A program made the translations under genes and the position numbers. Positions 49,201 through 60,897 of a stretch of 64,000 nucleotides of DNA are shown piece after piece (position 1 is the first letter of the stretch; every line of letters begins with the position of its first letter). The notes under the pieces are model-generated. The model searched no databases and was not told the DNA's origin. It saw nothing but the letters and a program-made list of their open reading frames with translations. The stretch comes from Hygrophila difformis (Eukaryota > Streptophyta > Magnoliopsida > Lamiales > Acanthaceae): the NCBI GenBank assembly GCA_030278955.1, contig JAOANR010000004.1, positions 14,806,428-14,870,427 on the forward strand, given 5' to 3'.

Positions 49201-49430
49201 CCTTGGGACGGTGAAAGGACGGTCTCCATGACCGTCCGAGTACCGTCGAAAGCATTTTGTTCCAGTCAGTATGCTCGGGACGGTCATGGAGACCGTCCCA
49301 ATAGGTACCAGGACCGTCCCAAGCAAGTTGTTGAACACAGGACGCATGGAGACTGTCCCTTGACCGTCCTAAGCGTTCTGTGTCCAACAGATTGCTTGGG
49401 ACGGCTATAGGACCACGTGCATGTCCGTCT
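49201..49430. repeat. Two adjacent hairpins built on GGACGGTC/GACCGTCC
   Basis: Hairpin one pairs 49217-49240 with 49274-49298 (24 bp, one bulged G). Hairpin two pairs 49314-49345 with 49373-49404 (32 bp, four mismatches). Both use GACCGTCC cores. A related but different set lies at 56464-56670 on the other side of the LINE and transposon-protein gene. No coding role is seen. Confidence 0.85.
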
Positions 49431-49837
49431 ATCACTTTACGTGTGTCCTAATGATCACCATGTGCATGGAAATCCAACAATTTATTACCATGTTCATGTA
49501 CACTGCACACCACACGACGGATATTACAACTTACCACAACCAACCATCCAAAAAGCTAACATTCCGTGAAATGAAATATCCAATAACGTGAAACATCCCA
49601 TATAGTCAACAAAGTTCATAATCCTTAAGGTTTGAGGAAATATCCAATAACGTGAAACATCCCATATAGTCAACGTGAAAAATTCCATATAGTCAATGAA
49701 GTTCATAAGAAAACAAAACTTCTAATAAGCCCAACATCCCACAAAGTCCCGAAGTGAATGTGGCTAACAAAACATAACAAAAACCAACCACAATCAAACG
49801 AAACTTCCCAATCCGACCAATCCCCCAACATAATAGT

Positions 49838-51022
49838 CTACTCGTCCGGGCAGAAGCGGTCGAGGTCAGGATCTTCTGGGAAACGTCGATACATGGAACG
49901 AGCAATCGCACGGATGTCTCCATGCACCTGGTCAAAGCGGTTGTCGAAATTGACTTGCATCCCTTGTATCAGCCTTACTAGTTCTCCGTAGTATGTTCCA
50001 CCTTGCTCAGAACCTAGCACTAGTGGAGGAGGTAACATCGGTGGTTGATTGACATTGGCGGGATCAGTGTCCATCACATTCGGTTCAACATTTTCTGCAT
50101 CACGAGCCTGTGGGGGCGTTGGGGGTAGCACGGGTGGAACCACGAAGATCACGCCGTTGTCGCCTTCTTCATCATCAATATAAGCAGGTTGAGCTCTTCC
50201 CTTAATTATCAGTGCATGCCGAGCCGAGAAATCCTTAATCTTGAATGCTCCCATGGGCTTCTTTCTTGGCTCACCATCGAATATGTCTACTGAGGCGGCT
50301 ACACACATGTCCCAAATCAAGTGCACATGGGTGATGGCTAGCGATTCATTTCCGGCTATCTCCTTCATGTGGTGCTTGATAAATGATCCCACGTTGATTT
50401 GTCCACCCATGGCCAAGGTGTATACCACATCGAATCCCTCCGGTACCATGAAATGTTCTCGTGTTGTAGGTCTTATTCGCCCATTCCACACAGATGCTGC
50501 AAATTTCCACGGGACAGCCAAATTCTTCGTCCGGAGCCCGTCGTTGTTTTTAGGATTCAATGAATAGTCTCCTTCGGTACAAAGAGCGGCCCAATCAGGT
50601 ATATCCGTAGGTATCCTTCATTAGGTGTTTCTAAGTGTGCATTGATGGCAGGGGAGGTAAAATCCACATACTTCCCCCGTACGTAGACTGATTTGGCAGT
50701 TTCTGCCTCCTTCAGATTAGCATATACTTCTTATGCTAGAAGTATTGGTGCATCACCTTCGGGGTGACTTGCAAGTTTCTCCCAACCCCATCGCTGCACA
50801 AGCGGCCACACGCGATCATCCGCTATATGCTCTGAATTGAAGGCACGCTCCGACACATATGTTCTTTTTCTTCTCATCTCATAATACCTTTTCTTGGCAA
50901 CCGATAGTGGGAAACCTCTTCTTGTCTAGTTTCTTGGATTGCCTTTCTGGTGGCAAATTCATTTTGCCCTCCCCGGTGCTCGTTGATGCCTCCCCTCCCC
51001 CACTTTTGCGCTCCGGGGCCAT
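49838..51022 (-). pseudogene. Decayed 'putative plant transposon protein' gene
   Basis: The ATG at 51022 opens a Lys/Ser/Gly-rich start. The following frames contain RTYVSERAFNSEH, WPLVQRWGWEKLA, VYVRGKYVDFTSPAINAHL and, from 50560, IRPTTREHFMVPEGFDV and GGQINVGSFIKHH. This order fits the plant transposon-protein domain that is common next to Ulp1 genes and in Athila ORF3 (family recognised from memory). A stop near 50734 and frame breaks near 50900 and 50610 split it. The last 240 codons (50560-49838) are open and end in a Pro-rich stretch plus a short helical tail. It faces the Ulp1 pseudogene. Confidence 0.6.
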
Positions 51023-51886
51023 CAAAACACAAAGAACATGATGATTTGGCGCAATCCCATGATCACCTTCAAATAATTTAAACATGTAAATCCGGGATTA
51101 GTGTATTTACCAAAAATTCAAGAATTCGCGATAATAAAATAAATGTATGGTTACAACAAATACACCTAACATGAAAAAACGAACTTATATTAATGTGACA
51201 AAGTATTAACATTAATATTACACTCATTTAGACATTATACGAACACCTTATGTGCTTAGTTACAAACAATAGTTAGATGGTGAGGTAGTATGTCCTATTG
51301 ATCTTGATGTTGATACACCCAAAAAATTCCTCAGTCATACAAAGCCACTTATTTGGACAAACTAGCAATAAATCGAAATTGTTATCAACCAATTGGTTGA
51401 AAAATCACATACCTTAACCATGATGGCAGAGGAGGCTTGGAGGAACTAGCAACTAAGTCGAAAATGGTGCCCAAAATCCGGGAGAACACACGGTAGACGA
51501 AAATGGTAAGAACTGTGCCCTTGCTTTTTTATGAAATAGGGAGAAGGTCTCGTTCGTACTCGGTGGGAGCCGTGGGTGTGTGTGTGTTTTGAGTGTGAAA
51601 TATTAGGGTCAAACCCTAAATAAATAAATAAGGGTCCAACCTTGCTTTTCTTGTGATTTTACCACAGATGTTTTGAGCTTTTACCACACTTCATAATTTA
51701 TTTACCACACATATAAAATAATTCTAAAAATTTAAATTTGATTGAAAAGTACCAAAATAATGCATTAATTTATTTTCTATATATCAAATATATTTTATAC
51801 TTTTCTAAAGTTAATATAATTTTTAATTAAAATTAATTTTATTTAATACAATAAATTTACATTAATAAATATAACATAATATAAAC
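51023..51886. other. 5' flank of the transposon-protein pseudogene
   Basis: Non-coding. From about 51655 onwards TTTACCACA motifs begin, the same motif as in 54.7-56.4 kb. AT content rises to the LINE boundary. Confidence 0.5.
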
Positions 51887-52896
51887 TTTTTTTTGAGACA
51901 AAATTTATTATATTGCATAAGGAGCAATTACAGAAGTCTCAATATGGTAACAAAAAACAAGACAGGAACATGACACTTTGGGCACACCACAAAAAACTGA
52001 CCCACTACAGAGGCAAACACCACAAAAGAAATCAAACACCAGGCTCTGGTCAGCTCAGACGCCCCATAACAGTAGTAGTAGTCTGAGTGATGATATTCTG
52101 TTTTGATCCACGAGGTTGTAGTACCACGTGCCACATCCCTTTGCACGTCCCTTGCAAGTTTATAGGTCATAGAGCATCTCATCGGCAGCCTTTGATGCAC
52201 CATCTCAATGAACAGCAGCAACAACTTTTTATACATCTCAGCATCCCATAGCTGCAGCATCAATATCAGTGATGAGTCAAAAGACAAACCTACAGGCTTG
52301 CTTCAATAACAAATCTCCCCTGCATCATATTCAATTCCAATACATCGATTCAAAGGGACAGTGACTAAGTGTGACGGGGCCAAAGACTTGAGGTAGGAAA
52401 AAGAGTGAACGGTTAAAGGGATTTAGGAACCGACTTCAATACATTTTGCAGATAAAAATTTCAGAATTCAACTGGAGCAATCAACATAACAGTTCAAAGA
52501 AACCATGAATCTCCTACCTTTTCCAAAAACCATAACATGTTACTTCCAGAACCATCCCCTATTAAATAATCAATAGCTCCTCCTCTTCTTTTTTATTTTT
52601 TCCTTCTTTTTTTTAATCCGCATGATACAATTTTTTTTTTTCGTATTCTGGCCAGTATCCAATCACAAACACAACACACCACATCAACAGCTGTTCTTTA
52701 CATTCTAAACCTCAAATGCCAATCATCATATCGGTTTCTTAATCTCCCAAATGGTCAAGAAATTGTGTAGCTGGGTCAGGAAAAACAACTGGTGGTTTGG
52801 AGGGTAGAGGAAAAAGCTGAGTGGAGGCAGTGTTATCAATCTGCTCAAACATAGATCTCTAGGGTTAATAGAAATAAAGAGGAAAGGTATGGCGAA

Positions 52897-53186
52897 TGTA
52901 ATACCCGGAGAATGGCTTAAATGGAGTGAAATAAGCTACTCATACCAACAAGGTACCTTTCTTTCTTGGTAACCATCCTATAAGAACTCCAAAGTTAAGC
53001 GTGCTTGGCCTGGGGTAATTCTAGGATGGGTGACCTCCTGGGAAGTCCCCCAGGGTGTGCGTGAGTGAGGCCAAAGCGCACTGGAAAGAGCTCATGTTGG
53101 TTTGTGGGGACAGCCTTCACTCTGGAGCTGGCAACATCTAAAGTAGCACCCCGTCTTTCCGCTGTGCCGAAGATGGGGGTGTTACA
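52897..53186 (+). mobile_element. Cassandra-type TRIM solo LTR carrying a 5S rRNA-like sequence
   Basis: The element runs from TGTAATACCC to GGGGTGTTACA (290 bp) and is flanked exactly by GCGAA (52892-52896 and 53187-53191). Inside, about 52945-53060 is strongly 5S-like, with the A-box region AAGTTAAGCGTGCTTGG (about 52993) and the C-box region GGATGGGTGACCTCCTGGGA (about 53025). This is the hallmark of Cassandra LTRs, whose pol III promoter comes from 5S. Only one LTR is present, so internal and second LTR were lost by LTR-LTR recombination. Confidence 0.93.
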
Positions 53187-54082
53187 GCGAAGCAGGTTGG
53201 TCTTAATGCCCTTATTCTATCAATGCATTGAAGTGAGTGTATGCAAGCTCAATATGTATGACTAAGCAAGTTCTAGGATGTCAATAAGAGCACCACAAAT
53301 GTATACATCTAGAACTGAAAATTACCTTGAGACTCTGACCTCACCGGATAGTTCGTCGGGTGGCTCAAATTTTCGAAACATTGAAATACAACATTTGTAG
53401 CAATCGCCCATCATCCATTGTGAATCCTCATTCAGCATCAGCTTCAGCATCATATTATTTTCCAAACTGAGAAGTGGTCCCAGGCCAATGACAGCAGCAA
53501 CAGCTTCAGCTCTCCAAGTAACCGCAGCGTCGAGGATTTGCAGCAGCCTTCTATAACTCAATCCCATTAGCCTTTTGTAGCAGTAGTAGAATTCCCATCG
53601 AAAATCAGCAACAAAATTATACTCCCTCTCATAGCAATGCGCATCCTTCTCACAATAAAGCAAAAGCAATGGCAACAGCAAAGCAAAATCTAGAAAACAA
53701 TCTTCTCGATAGCAGCTGCACTTCAGTCTTAATGAACCCCACTTCAATCTGTAATGCACCAGTCCTTTTCACAGCAGTAGGCACACCATATCAACAATGG
53801 GAATTGTCGCTACACTCCCACACATATCAATACCATACTGACTGTTGCAGCGGCATGTATCAGCAGCATCGACCAATTCGGGCTTCATCCATCACTTGAA
53901 TAAGCATCATCAGCTGCAGAAAAGCAGCAGCAACAGCTCCATCCCAAAGCAATCTTCATCCACATCTCGCAAATATGAATAAAGGCAGAATTCTTGGAGT
54001 CCACAGCCTGCATTACGGCGATCCACTTCACCCCTTTACACTTTCAGTGCCTCAACCATACTAATTCCATTTCTCAACCAAT

Positions 54083-54607
54083 TCAGCACCTTCCGCACCC
54101 CTTTTTGCCCACATGTCGGCTTCGGCATTGCGTTCCCTTAAAATATGATTGATTGTGTACTGACCCGACATGATTGACAATCTCCAGGAATGGCCCTAAC
54201 AGATCTTTAAATCTCCAAGGCACCGCACCAGGTTCCTTCAACCACCCAACTACATTCTTGGAGTCGCATTCAAAACATAATTTTTGTGATGTAAATCCTT
54301 GATCCCGAATTAAGGCCTTACACACCCGATTAATAGCCATTACCTCAGCATCCGTGGAGTCCGCATAACCGATGGAAGTTGAAAGTATAAATATAGTTTC
54401 CCCCACGTCATTTCTTATCACGCCTCCAATCCCTGCTGGGCCCGGATTCCCCAATGAAGAACCGTCCGTATTTATCTTCCACCATCCCCTCTCCGGACGC
54501 ACCCATACAAGACCTCGTCTGATTACCTTGTTCCCCTTACACGACATCTGAAAAAGTCCTTCAGGGAAGCCTACCTTGTTGCATTTTTTTAAGAAAGATA
54601 GTGACAA
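54083..54607 (-). pseudogene. LINE-type RNase H domain, frameshifted near its end
   Basis: 174 codons contain the RVT_3-type RNase H pattern: NTDGSSLGNPGPAGIGGVIR with the first catalytic Asp, TDAEVMAI with the Glu, and ECDSKNVV with the second Asp. The expected final part (RNAEADMWAK, with the last acidic residue) is readable in another frame at about 54140-54085, so a shift occurred near 54165. No reverse transcriptase precedes it; the frame begins just inside the truncation. Confidence 0.75.
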
Positions 54608-54717
54608 AAAATACTAAATAAAATTAACTTTGCCACAAAAATATAAGATTTAATAATTTAAATAATTTAAACAAAATAATATTTTTTGAAAAAAATAACT
54701 CAATAAAATAAAATTGA

Positions 54718-55480
54718 ATATAATGGAAATAGGATACCCAACAAAGTGATTCTACCACACTTCATACCATTATTACCACAAGTTGAATTTTTTTTGCCGC
54801 AAAGTTGCTCGATCTATTACCACACTTTTCAAAAAATATAATGGAAATTTAAATATAATGGAAATAGGATATTTTAAAGTGATTTTACCACACTTCATAC
54901 CATTATTACCACAAGTTTAATTATTTTTACCACAAAGTTGCTCGATTTATTTTTACCACTTTCCATATCTGTATTACCACACTTACACAATATTTTACCG
55001 CAAATATATGAGTGTGTATCACCACACTTTTCTTGTGATTTTACCCCACTTCATTACTTTATTACCACCCTTTTTAAATATTTTACCACAATATTGAGTG
55101 CGTATCACCACACATTTTTTGTGCTTTTACCACACTTCATAATTTATTTACCATAGTTTTTTGTGCTTTTACCATATTTTCTTGAATTTTATATTATTTA
55201 TTGACTTAAATTTTATATTTTTTTATAATTTAAATTAATAATATTAAAATCAAATATAATAAATTATAATAAAAAAAAATTTATTAATTTAATAAATTAA
55301 ATAAACTAAGATATAAATATACGAGAATATAATGAAAATCTAAATATAATGGAAATATGATATTTTTAAAGTGATTTTACCACACTTCATACCATTGTTA
55401 CCACACGTTGAAAGTAGTTTTACCGCACAGTTACTCGGTCTATTACCACGCTTGTCAAATAATTTACCACGAACATTATC
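54718..55480. repeat. Tandem-like ~115-bp units rich in TTACCACA
   Basis: Three related units begin at about 54718, 54836 and 55330. Each has ATAATGGAAATA, then TTTTAAAGTGATTTTACCACACTTCATACCATT, then ACCACA, GTTGCTCG or GTTACTCG and CTATTACCAC. Between them, looser TTTTACCACACTT motifs recur every 20-40 bp. The same motif is found near the left end of the giant MULE. Confidence 0.75.
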
Positions 55481-55495
55481 TATGTATTGCCACAC

Positions 55496-55575
55496 GTTGA
55501 CCGCCCAATAACCTAGTTGACCGCCCATTAACCCTAGTTGATCGCCCAATAACCCTAGTTGACCGTCCCATTACC
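55496..55575 (+). repeat. Four-copy ~22-bp tandem repeat
   Basis: TTGACCGCCCAATAACCCTAG-type units follow each other four times with small changes. Each contains AACCCTAG, which resembles a plant telomere repeat, but the unit is different and this is not telomeric DNA. Confidence 0.8.
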
Positions 55576-56460
55576 ACGGTCGTCTTAAATTCTTACCACG
55601 TTTATATATATTTGTTTTACAACTTATCATGTTATCACATTACCACGCTAATGACTATTGGATTACCACATACCATTTTAACATGATTTTGCCTACGTCG
55701 GGCATACTATTACCTTTTTTCGTGACGCCAAGGTTTGAGACTAAATCATTACGTAAAATTCCATCGATAAATGTTGTTCGTCAAATCGAGCAACACATTA
55801 TACTCCCTAATGCTTCATATATCATAAATTATCATATATTCAATACGCCGTCAACGGGATATGTTTGAGTTGTAATTTGTTCGGTAGCATAGATTAGGTC
55901 TTTCCCTAATTATCAACGTGCTAAATGCATTTTTTCACCATTACATTTACATGTACGCCCCATGGTAGATAAGATTCGATGCCACACATGTATTAAGCCA
56001 CAACGTTGTTCTCTTATATAATTCAATGAAATAGTATATTTTGGTGATATTTCTATTCGTATGCTACGTATGGACATGAGTCTCCACTATATATAATGTA
56101 TGTCATCGCCACATCGACACATTCAATAGTTTCAATATGAGCATGTCCCGATTGCGCATCTAGAACTTACAAATACAATTATATCGACTTTTTACCACAT
56201 TTCTAGTATAGTAATTGCCATATAAACCATAATGTTTACCACTTTTACGCACCATATGTTACCACATCATATAGTAATTATTACCACACTCGTATTTACC
56301 ATGTTACACATGAATTGGAGGATTACCACACGTGTATATTACAAGATACCACGGTGTAGGAGTTTGATTACCACATATCTAAATATTCTTACCACATAAG
56401 ATACGAAGTATCAAGACCGTCCCAAATAGACCATCCCAAGCCCCCTTTTTTTTATAAATC
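55576..56460. other. MULE spacer with scattered TTACCAC motifs
   Basis: AT-rich, no frame above 80 codons. TTACCACA and related motifs recur to about 56395. No gene recognised. Confidence 0.5.
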
Positions 56461-56463
56461 ATG

Positions 56464-56670
56464 GGACGGTAGTTGGACGGTCTCCAAGACCGTCTGGAAT
56501 GCTTCCAGGACCGTCCCAAGCTCCCTGCATGCGACAGCATGATTGGGACGGTAATCGGACGGTCCTGGGGACCGTCCCTCGACCGTCCCAATCATGTTGT
56601 TGCATGCAGATAACTTAGGACGGTCCTGGAAGCATTCCAGACGGTCCTGGAGACCGTCCAAGTACCGACT
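56464..56670. repeat. 207-nt hairpin with ~89-bp arms
   Basis: 56464-56552 pairs with 56582-56670. The inner 65 bp (56488-56552 against 56582-56646) align without gaps and with six mismatches, nearly all transitions. The 29-nt centre is again self-complementary (GGACGGTC...GACCGTCC). It shares the GACCGTCC core with the pair of hairpins at 49.2 kb. Confidence 0.9.
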
Positions 56671-57040
56671 CAATCTTGCTGTTGCATGAAAGATCAGGTT
56701 TTTTGCCTCTTCTTACCAACATGGCTTATCAAGTATTTACAACACTTGTTAGCACATGTTGAGCTGTTTTGTCACCAACCAGTCCAATAAAAACTATAAC
56801 ATCCATATTCAAACCCTTCTAAAATTCAAATTAAACATTCAATAGCATTCCAAATTGATCATAGGATATTCCTCTAGCCTGAATAGGCTGTTATGCAAAA
56901 AAATTGATCATAGGATACATAAACATACGTTCATCACTGAATTCCACACAAAGTTTGCCCAATAGTTTTCGCATCAAACGCCCACAAAAAATGATGCATG
57001 TTTCCCACCAAAGTTTTGCATCAAACAATCACCGATCGAC

Positions 57041-59453
57041 CTACAATGTCGTACGCGCATTTTTACACGTTCGTTTATTGTGACCGGGCAACCCGCAAAA
57101 CCGACAATTGTTGCTACTATTGACCACTTGAGAGGGAATGTGCTTTGTTTTCCTCCGCCCCGATTGCAAACGCATGTTAGGCGGCCGAACCGCTTTCGTC
57201 CCATCGTCGAACTGACCATCATCGTGTATGGTCGAAAGAGGGTAGATTGAACACTCGTACGCCCTCCGGTACATGTCTAATTTGTAGTACGGGTCTCCAA
57301 AGTTATACATGCTTAAGTGTTCATTCTCAATACACGCTATTGCATGTGAACATGGAATGCCTACTAACTGCCATTCTTTGCATGAACACGTCCATTTTTT
57401 CAGGTCCGCCACAATCTTTACATTACCATCGTTCACCTCGAACACACCGGGCATCGATCTTATGAAAGACATGGAACAGGACTTGGTGTGGTTGCACCGA
57501 ATAATATTTTCCTGGTTTGGGCACAACTCTGTGTAAATTGACAATGAATTGTGCCTTCTATCACCCATCATTTTCATTACCTGCTTTCTAATCTCTTCAA
57601 CCATTGCACCCGATGGCAACCTTCGGGCTTCTTTCACCCATGAGTTCCAACTCTCTGCAGTATTGTTGGTCAACACGCCCCATCTATTTCCGACAAAGAA
57701 AGCATTTGCCCACCGTTCGGGTTGCGAACGCGCTATGAATTCCCTAGCAGTATTCTTGAAGTTATCCAAAATTTGTTTCATGATGATTTCATACTCGGTG
57801 GACGTGACCGCTTCCGCAGCACTATACAAAATAGCGCCCCATTTCTTCTTGGAATACGTTGGGTATTGTTTCAACACCTATGACATGAAATACAAATTTA
57901 TAATTAACAACATTTAACGAACGATAAAGTCAAGCTCTCTGTATTCACACCGTACACAAACGTACATCTGTCTTGAAATCATCCACCAAGTGTCGGAGAC
58001 AAATTGCATGTCTACTTTGTGGAAACACGTCCCTTATCTCGTTCACAAGAACCGTGTGTCTATCGCTGTAGAGAACCAACTTATCCCACTCTATGTCGAT
58101 GCCTTGAGATTCAAGGGCATCCCGCAGCTTAAGGAAAAACCATCCTCAGCTTTCATTCGTTTCGCCATCGGCAACTACAACAGAAAAAAAAAATTCAAAC
58201 ATAGCATGTGAAAAGTTGCAAAGGCATTACAAAGACATACCAAACCGCTACACACCAAACACACACACATACCGGCAAATGCTACGGTGAAAATGCCGTT
58301 ATCCCCATCCATGGCCGCCGCTAGCAAAATATCTCCTTTCCACTTTGACTTTATACGGGTTCCATCGAGAAACAACATTGGGCGGCATCCTTTTAAAAAC
58401 CCCTTTAGGCAAGCACTAAAGCTAAAGAACACCCGTTTGAATTTCATGGTATCCGGGAACACCTCCAAATCAGCAATACTTCAGGGGTTCGAATCTTTCA
58501 GTGCCGAGCACATCCACTTCAACTTATTAAAGGGCTTCTCGTCATCTCCGTGTATCTGCCTCAAAGCAATTTCTTTACCCAACCATGCTTTGTGATAAGG
58601 TATCTCCACCCCGAAACCGATCTTCATATCATTAATTGCTTCGCGTGGCTTGAAGCTTCCATTACGCCTAACTTCGTCTTTAATCAACCCCGCCACCCAG
58701 CTGGAAGTGGCCTGTGGGTGACTCCTATCCATTAAGTTATCAAAACCACAATTGTGTTGCAGGTTACAATTGCGAATGCCGAATGTATTATCCGAAGTTT
58801 GGAAGGATGCACATATTCGCCACATGCATCCTTCCTTGGAACACCTAGCTACCACTTTCGTCTTCTCATTCTTCACGTATTTAAATTCTTTTCCTCTAGC
58901 AATAAGTATTTTCTCAAAACACGACATTAGGGATCAACATTCTCAATCATTTGGCCTACACCCTCAATGCGTTCAATACCTCAGGACTGTCCACACAAAG
59001 TCACGGGCTCCGTGTTTATCGATGGTACGTGGTTCGCAATCTCCACAACGTCATCCACCCTACATTATTATTGCATGCTCTCAGACCGGTTTCTTCATTA
59101 AATTATAAATCTCCGCACGATACAAATGCAATCATATACAACAATTCATACCTTTTCCTCTTCCCCGGGCTACCATTCGATGTGGCAATCACATTGCATA
59201 AATCCACTTTCATTATAGTATGTAGCCGGATCATCAATGCAATATCCATGTCCGTTGTAATTCTTATCAACTGCTTGTCTCCGGGAGCTTCATAATGTAA
59301 ACTACACGTCAACGGATCGAAATCGGGCCATCTCTCACTGATATAATCATGCACATCCGCCACTTTTGTCTCTTTCGTGAAGCTAAATGGATGCTTCTCG
59401 TTGTTGTATTGACAAAGCACTAGTAAGCTATACCTCTCCCCATCGTTACTCAT
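57041..59453 (-). pseudogene. MURA-type transposase of the giant MULE (MuDR superfamily), decayed
   Basis: Readable in order on the minus strand: a PB1-like N-terminal domain (59453-59152), a MuDR DNA-binding region (58927-58481, CSKEGCMWRI), the catalytic DDE core with FLDGTRIKSKWKG (first Asp, about 58360) and LYSDRH (second Asp, about 58070) plus the CLRHL block, then 57877-57041 with TEYE, a SWIM zinc finger (CSCKEWQLVGIPCSH) and a terminal CCHC knuckle (CRFCGLPGHNKRTC). Introns with GT donors are visible near 59151 and 58272. In-frame stops near 58924 and 58145, and frame breaks near 58920 and 58480, show that it is inactive. It would cut and join the element ends. Confidence 0.85.
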
Positions 59454-60248
59454 TTTGTATTTATATTACGACTGCAACAACACAAAACAAATTCAATGAA
59501 CCCAAGATGTGCAACATACCACTGTTTCAGTGCTCGATTTCTCAAAAATATGTCTAACAATCTATTGAGCATTTCAAAATGAACCCACGATACAAAATCT
59601 CAATTAACCATCATTAACTACAAATACCTTCAAATATACTAACCAAGCACACCATACACATTTACTTACATTTTTATATTCAAAATAAAATGTATTTTTA
59701 TTCACAAACTTTACCAAAATGAACTATTACTTTCATTACCTTGTTCCTACAAATATCTCAATCTTCATTCTCTTAGACATAAATAAACCAAATGTATTTC
59801 ACCAAATATATCCTTTACACATTGGTGCTATAAAATAATATCTCATTGCTCTAAATATGCACAAATACCTCAAAACTCTCAATGTCTTCTTCGAAATGGT
59901 TCCCTCTGCCTTTGAGATCGCCGGCCGCTCGTCGCCGCCGTCCGTCAACAGTCCGGCCCGCCTGCCTCTTCTGCCTCTTCGCGGGATTGAGGTCACGATC
60001 GGGAGGGTTTTTTCTTCCCAACGGTTCATTTTGGATTTTAGGTTTTTTTTCTTAATTAATATCCCCTTATGGGCATTTTTGATATTTCACACAATTGGGT
60101 CATTAGTTAGGATTTATTGGATAATTTATTTATATTGCTAATTTTACTTAGGATTTTAATCTTTTGGGGGGGGTGATGTATAAGTTTTTTGGGCGGGGCG
60201 TGTTGACTCAAATTTATGTTTTGGGTGGGGGCAATCTCTAAGTTCCCC
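59454..60248. other. 5' flank of the transposase gene and proposed right end of the MULE
   Basis: A short GC-rich block (59915-60005, GCCGGCCG and CGCCGCC) lies about 480 bp upstream of the transposase start. From 60163 G-rich blocks (GGGGGGGG, GGGCGGGGCG, GGGTGGGGG) lead to TCTCTAAGTTCCCC at 60248, which mirrors the C-rich left end at 13756. Promoter and terminal repeat are likely here. Confidence 0.45.
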
Positions 60249-60635
60249 AAATTTTTAATTTTTGAATTAAAATCCAACACCAAAGGGGTGAGCCCAAAGT
60301 CCAAGCCCATGAGTGCACAACTTTAACCATTTCTTTGACTTTGTGAGGATGGTTAATTATCATTTTCTTGTCATTATTAATGTTAATTCATTCTCTACAA
60401 AGAAAAAAAAACAGAGAGAGAGAAATATTTATTATTTTTTACTATTTTGTTAATGTTTGGTGCTTAATCATGCCTGTTGTTTGTCTGATTTAAATTATTA
60501 CTACTAGTTTCCATTTTTCAAATGATATGACTATTAGAATATGAAGTGAGAAATCATATTAAAACTAATGGTATTTATTTTATTTTTTATTTTTGATTTT
60601 GATGGCTTGAATATTTTTCTTGCCAATTTGATCTA
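60249..60635. other. Intergenic DNA right of the MULE
   Basis: AT-rich, no gene or repeat with definable ends. Confidence 0.5.
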
Positions 60636-60897
60636 CTTCCTCTGTTCTCATATACATGATCCATTTGTATAATATCAACTATTCATTAAGTAATTTTAAT
60701 CAAATTTTTAACATAGTTATATAAGAAAAATATAGTCAACCGAGATGTTGTTAGATTCGTCTAATCACTTAGTTTTATAATATTAATTTTTTTTTTATAA
60801 TTTTTACTTATCTATAATTTGAGTTACTAATATTTAAAAATATATCTTGGATTGCGTGAAATGCAGAAGTGGAGCATTTAAAAGAGAACAAATGAAG
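60636..60897. mobile_element. Stowaway-type MITE, copy 4
   Basis: From CTTCCTCTGTTCTC to GAGAACAAATGAAG with TA on both sides; 262 bp. Its ends have diverged more than those of copies 1-3 from the CTCCCTCCGT consensus. Confidence 0.75.

Larger units (their letters stand above)
51887..54610 (-). mobile_element. 5'-truncated LINE (L1-like) 3' end
   Basis: On the minus strand an RNase H coding end (54607-54083) is followed by about 2.1 kb of 3' sequence finishing in an A tail (T run at 51887-51894 on the plus strand). An RNase H domain at the 3' end is usual for plant L1-type LINEs. A Cassandra solo LTR interrupts it. I did not find a target duplication, so the right boundary is set by the coding similarity and is approximate. 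Confidence 0.6.

Noticed and set aside
52945..53060. A functional 5S rRNA gene
   Set aside because: It lies inside a 290-bp LTR with TG/CA ends and an exact target duplication, has many substitutions against plant 5S, and is a single copy. Cassandra explains it.
55496..55575. Interstitial telomere repeat (AACCCTAG)
   Set aside because: The plant telomere unit AAACCCT is not tandem here. The unit is a 22-bp GACCGCCC-containing repeat.
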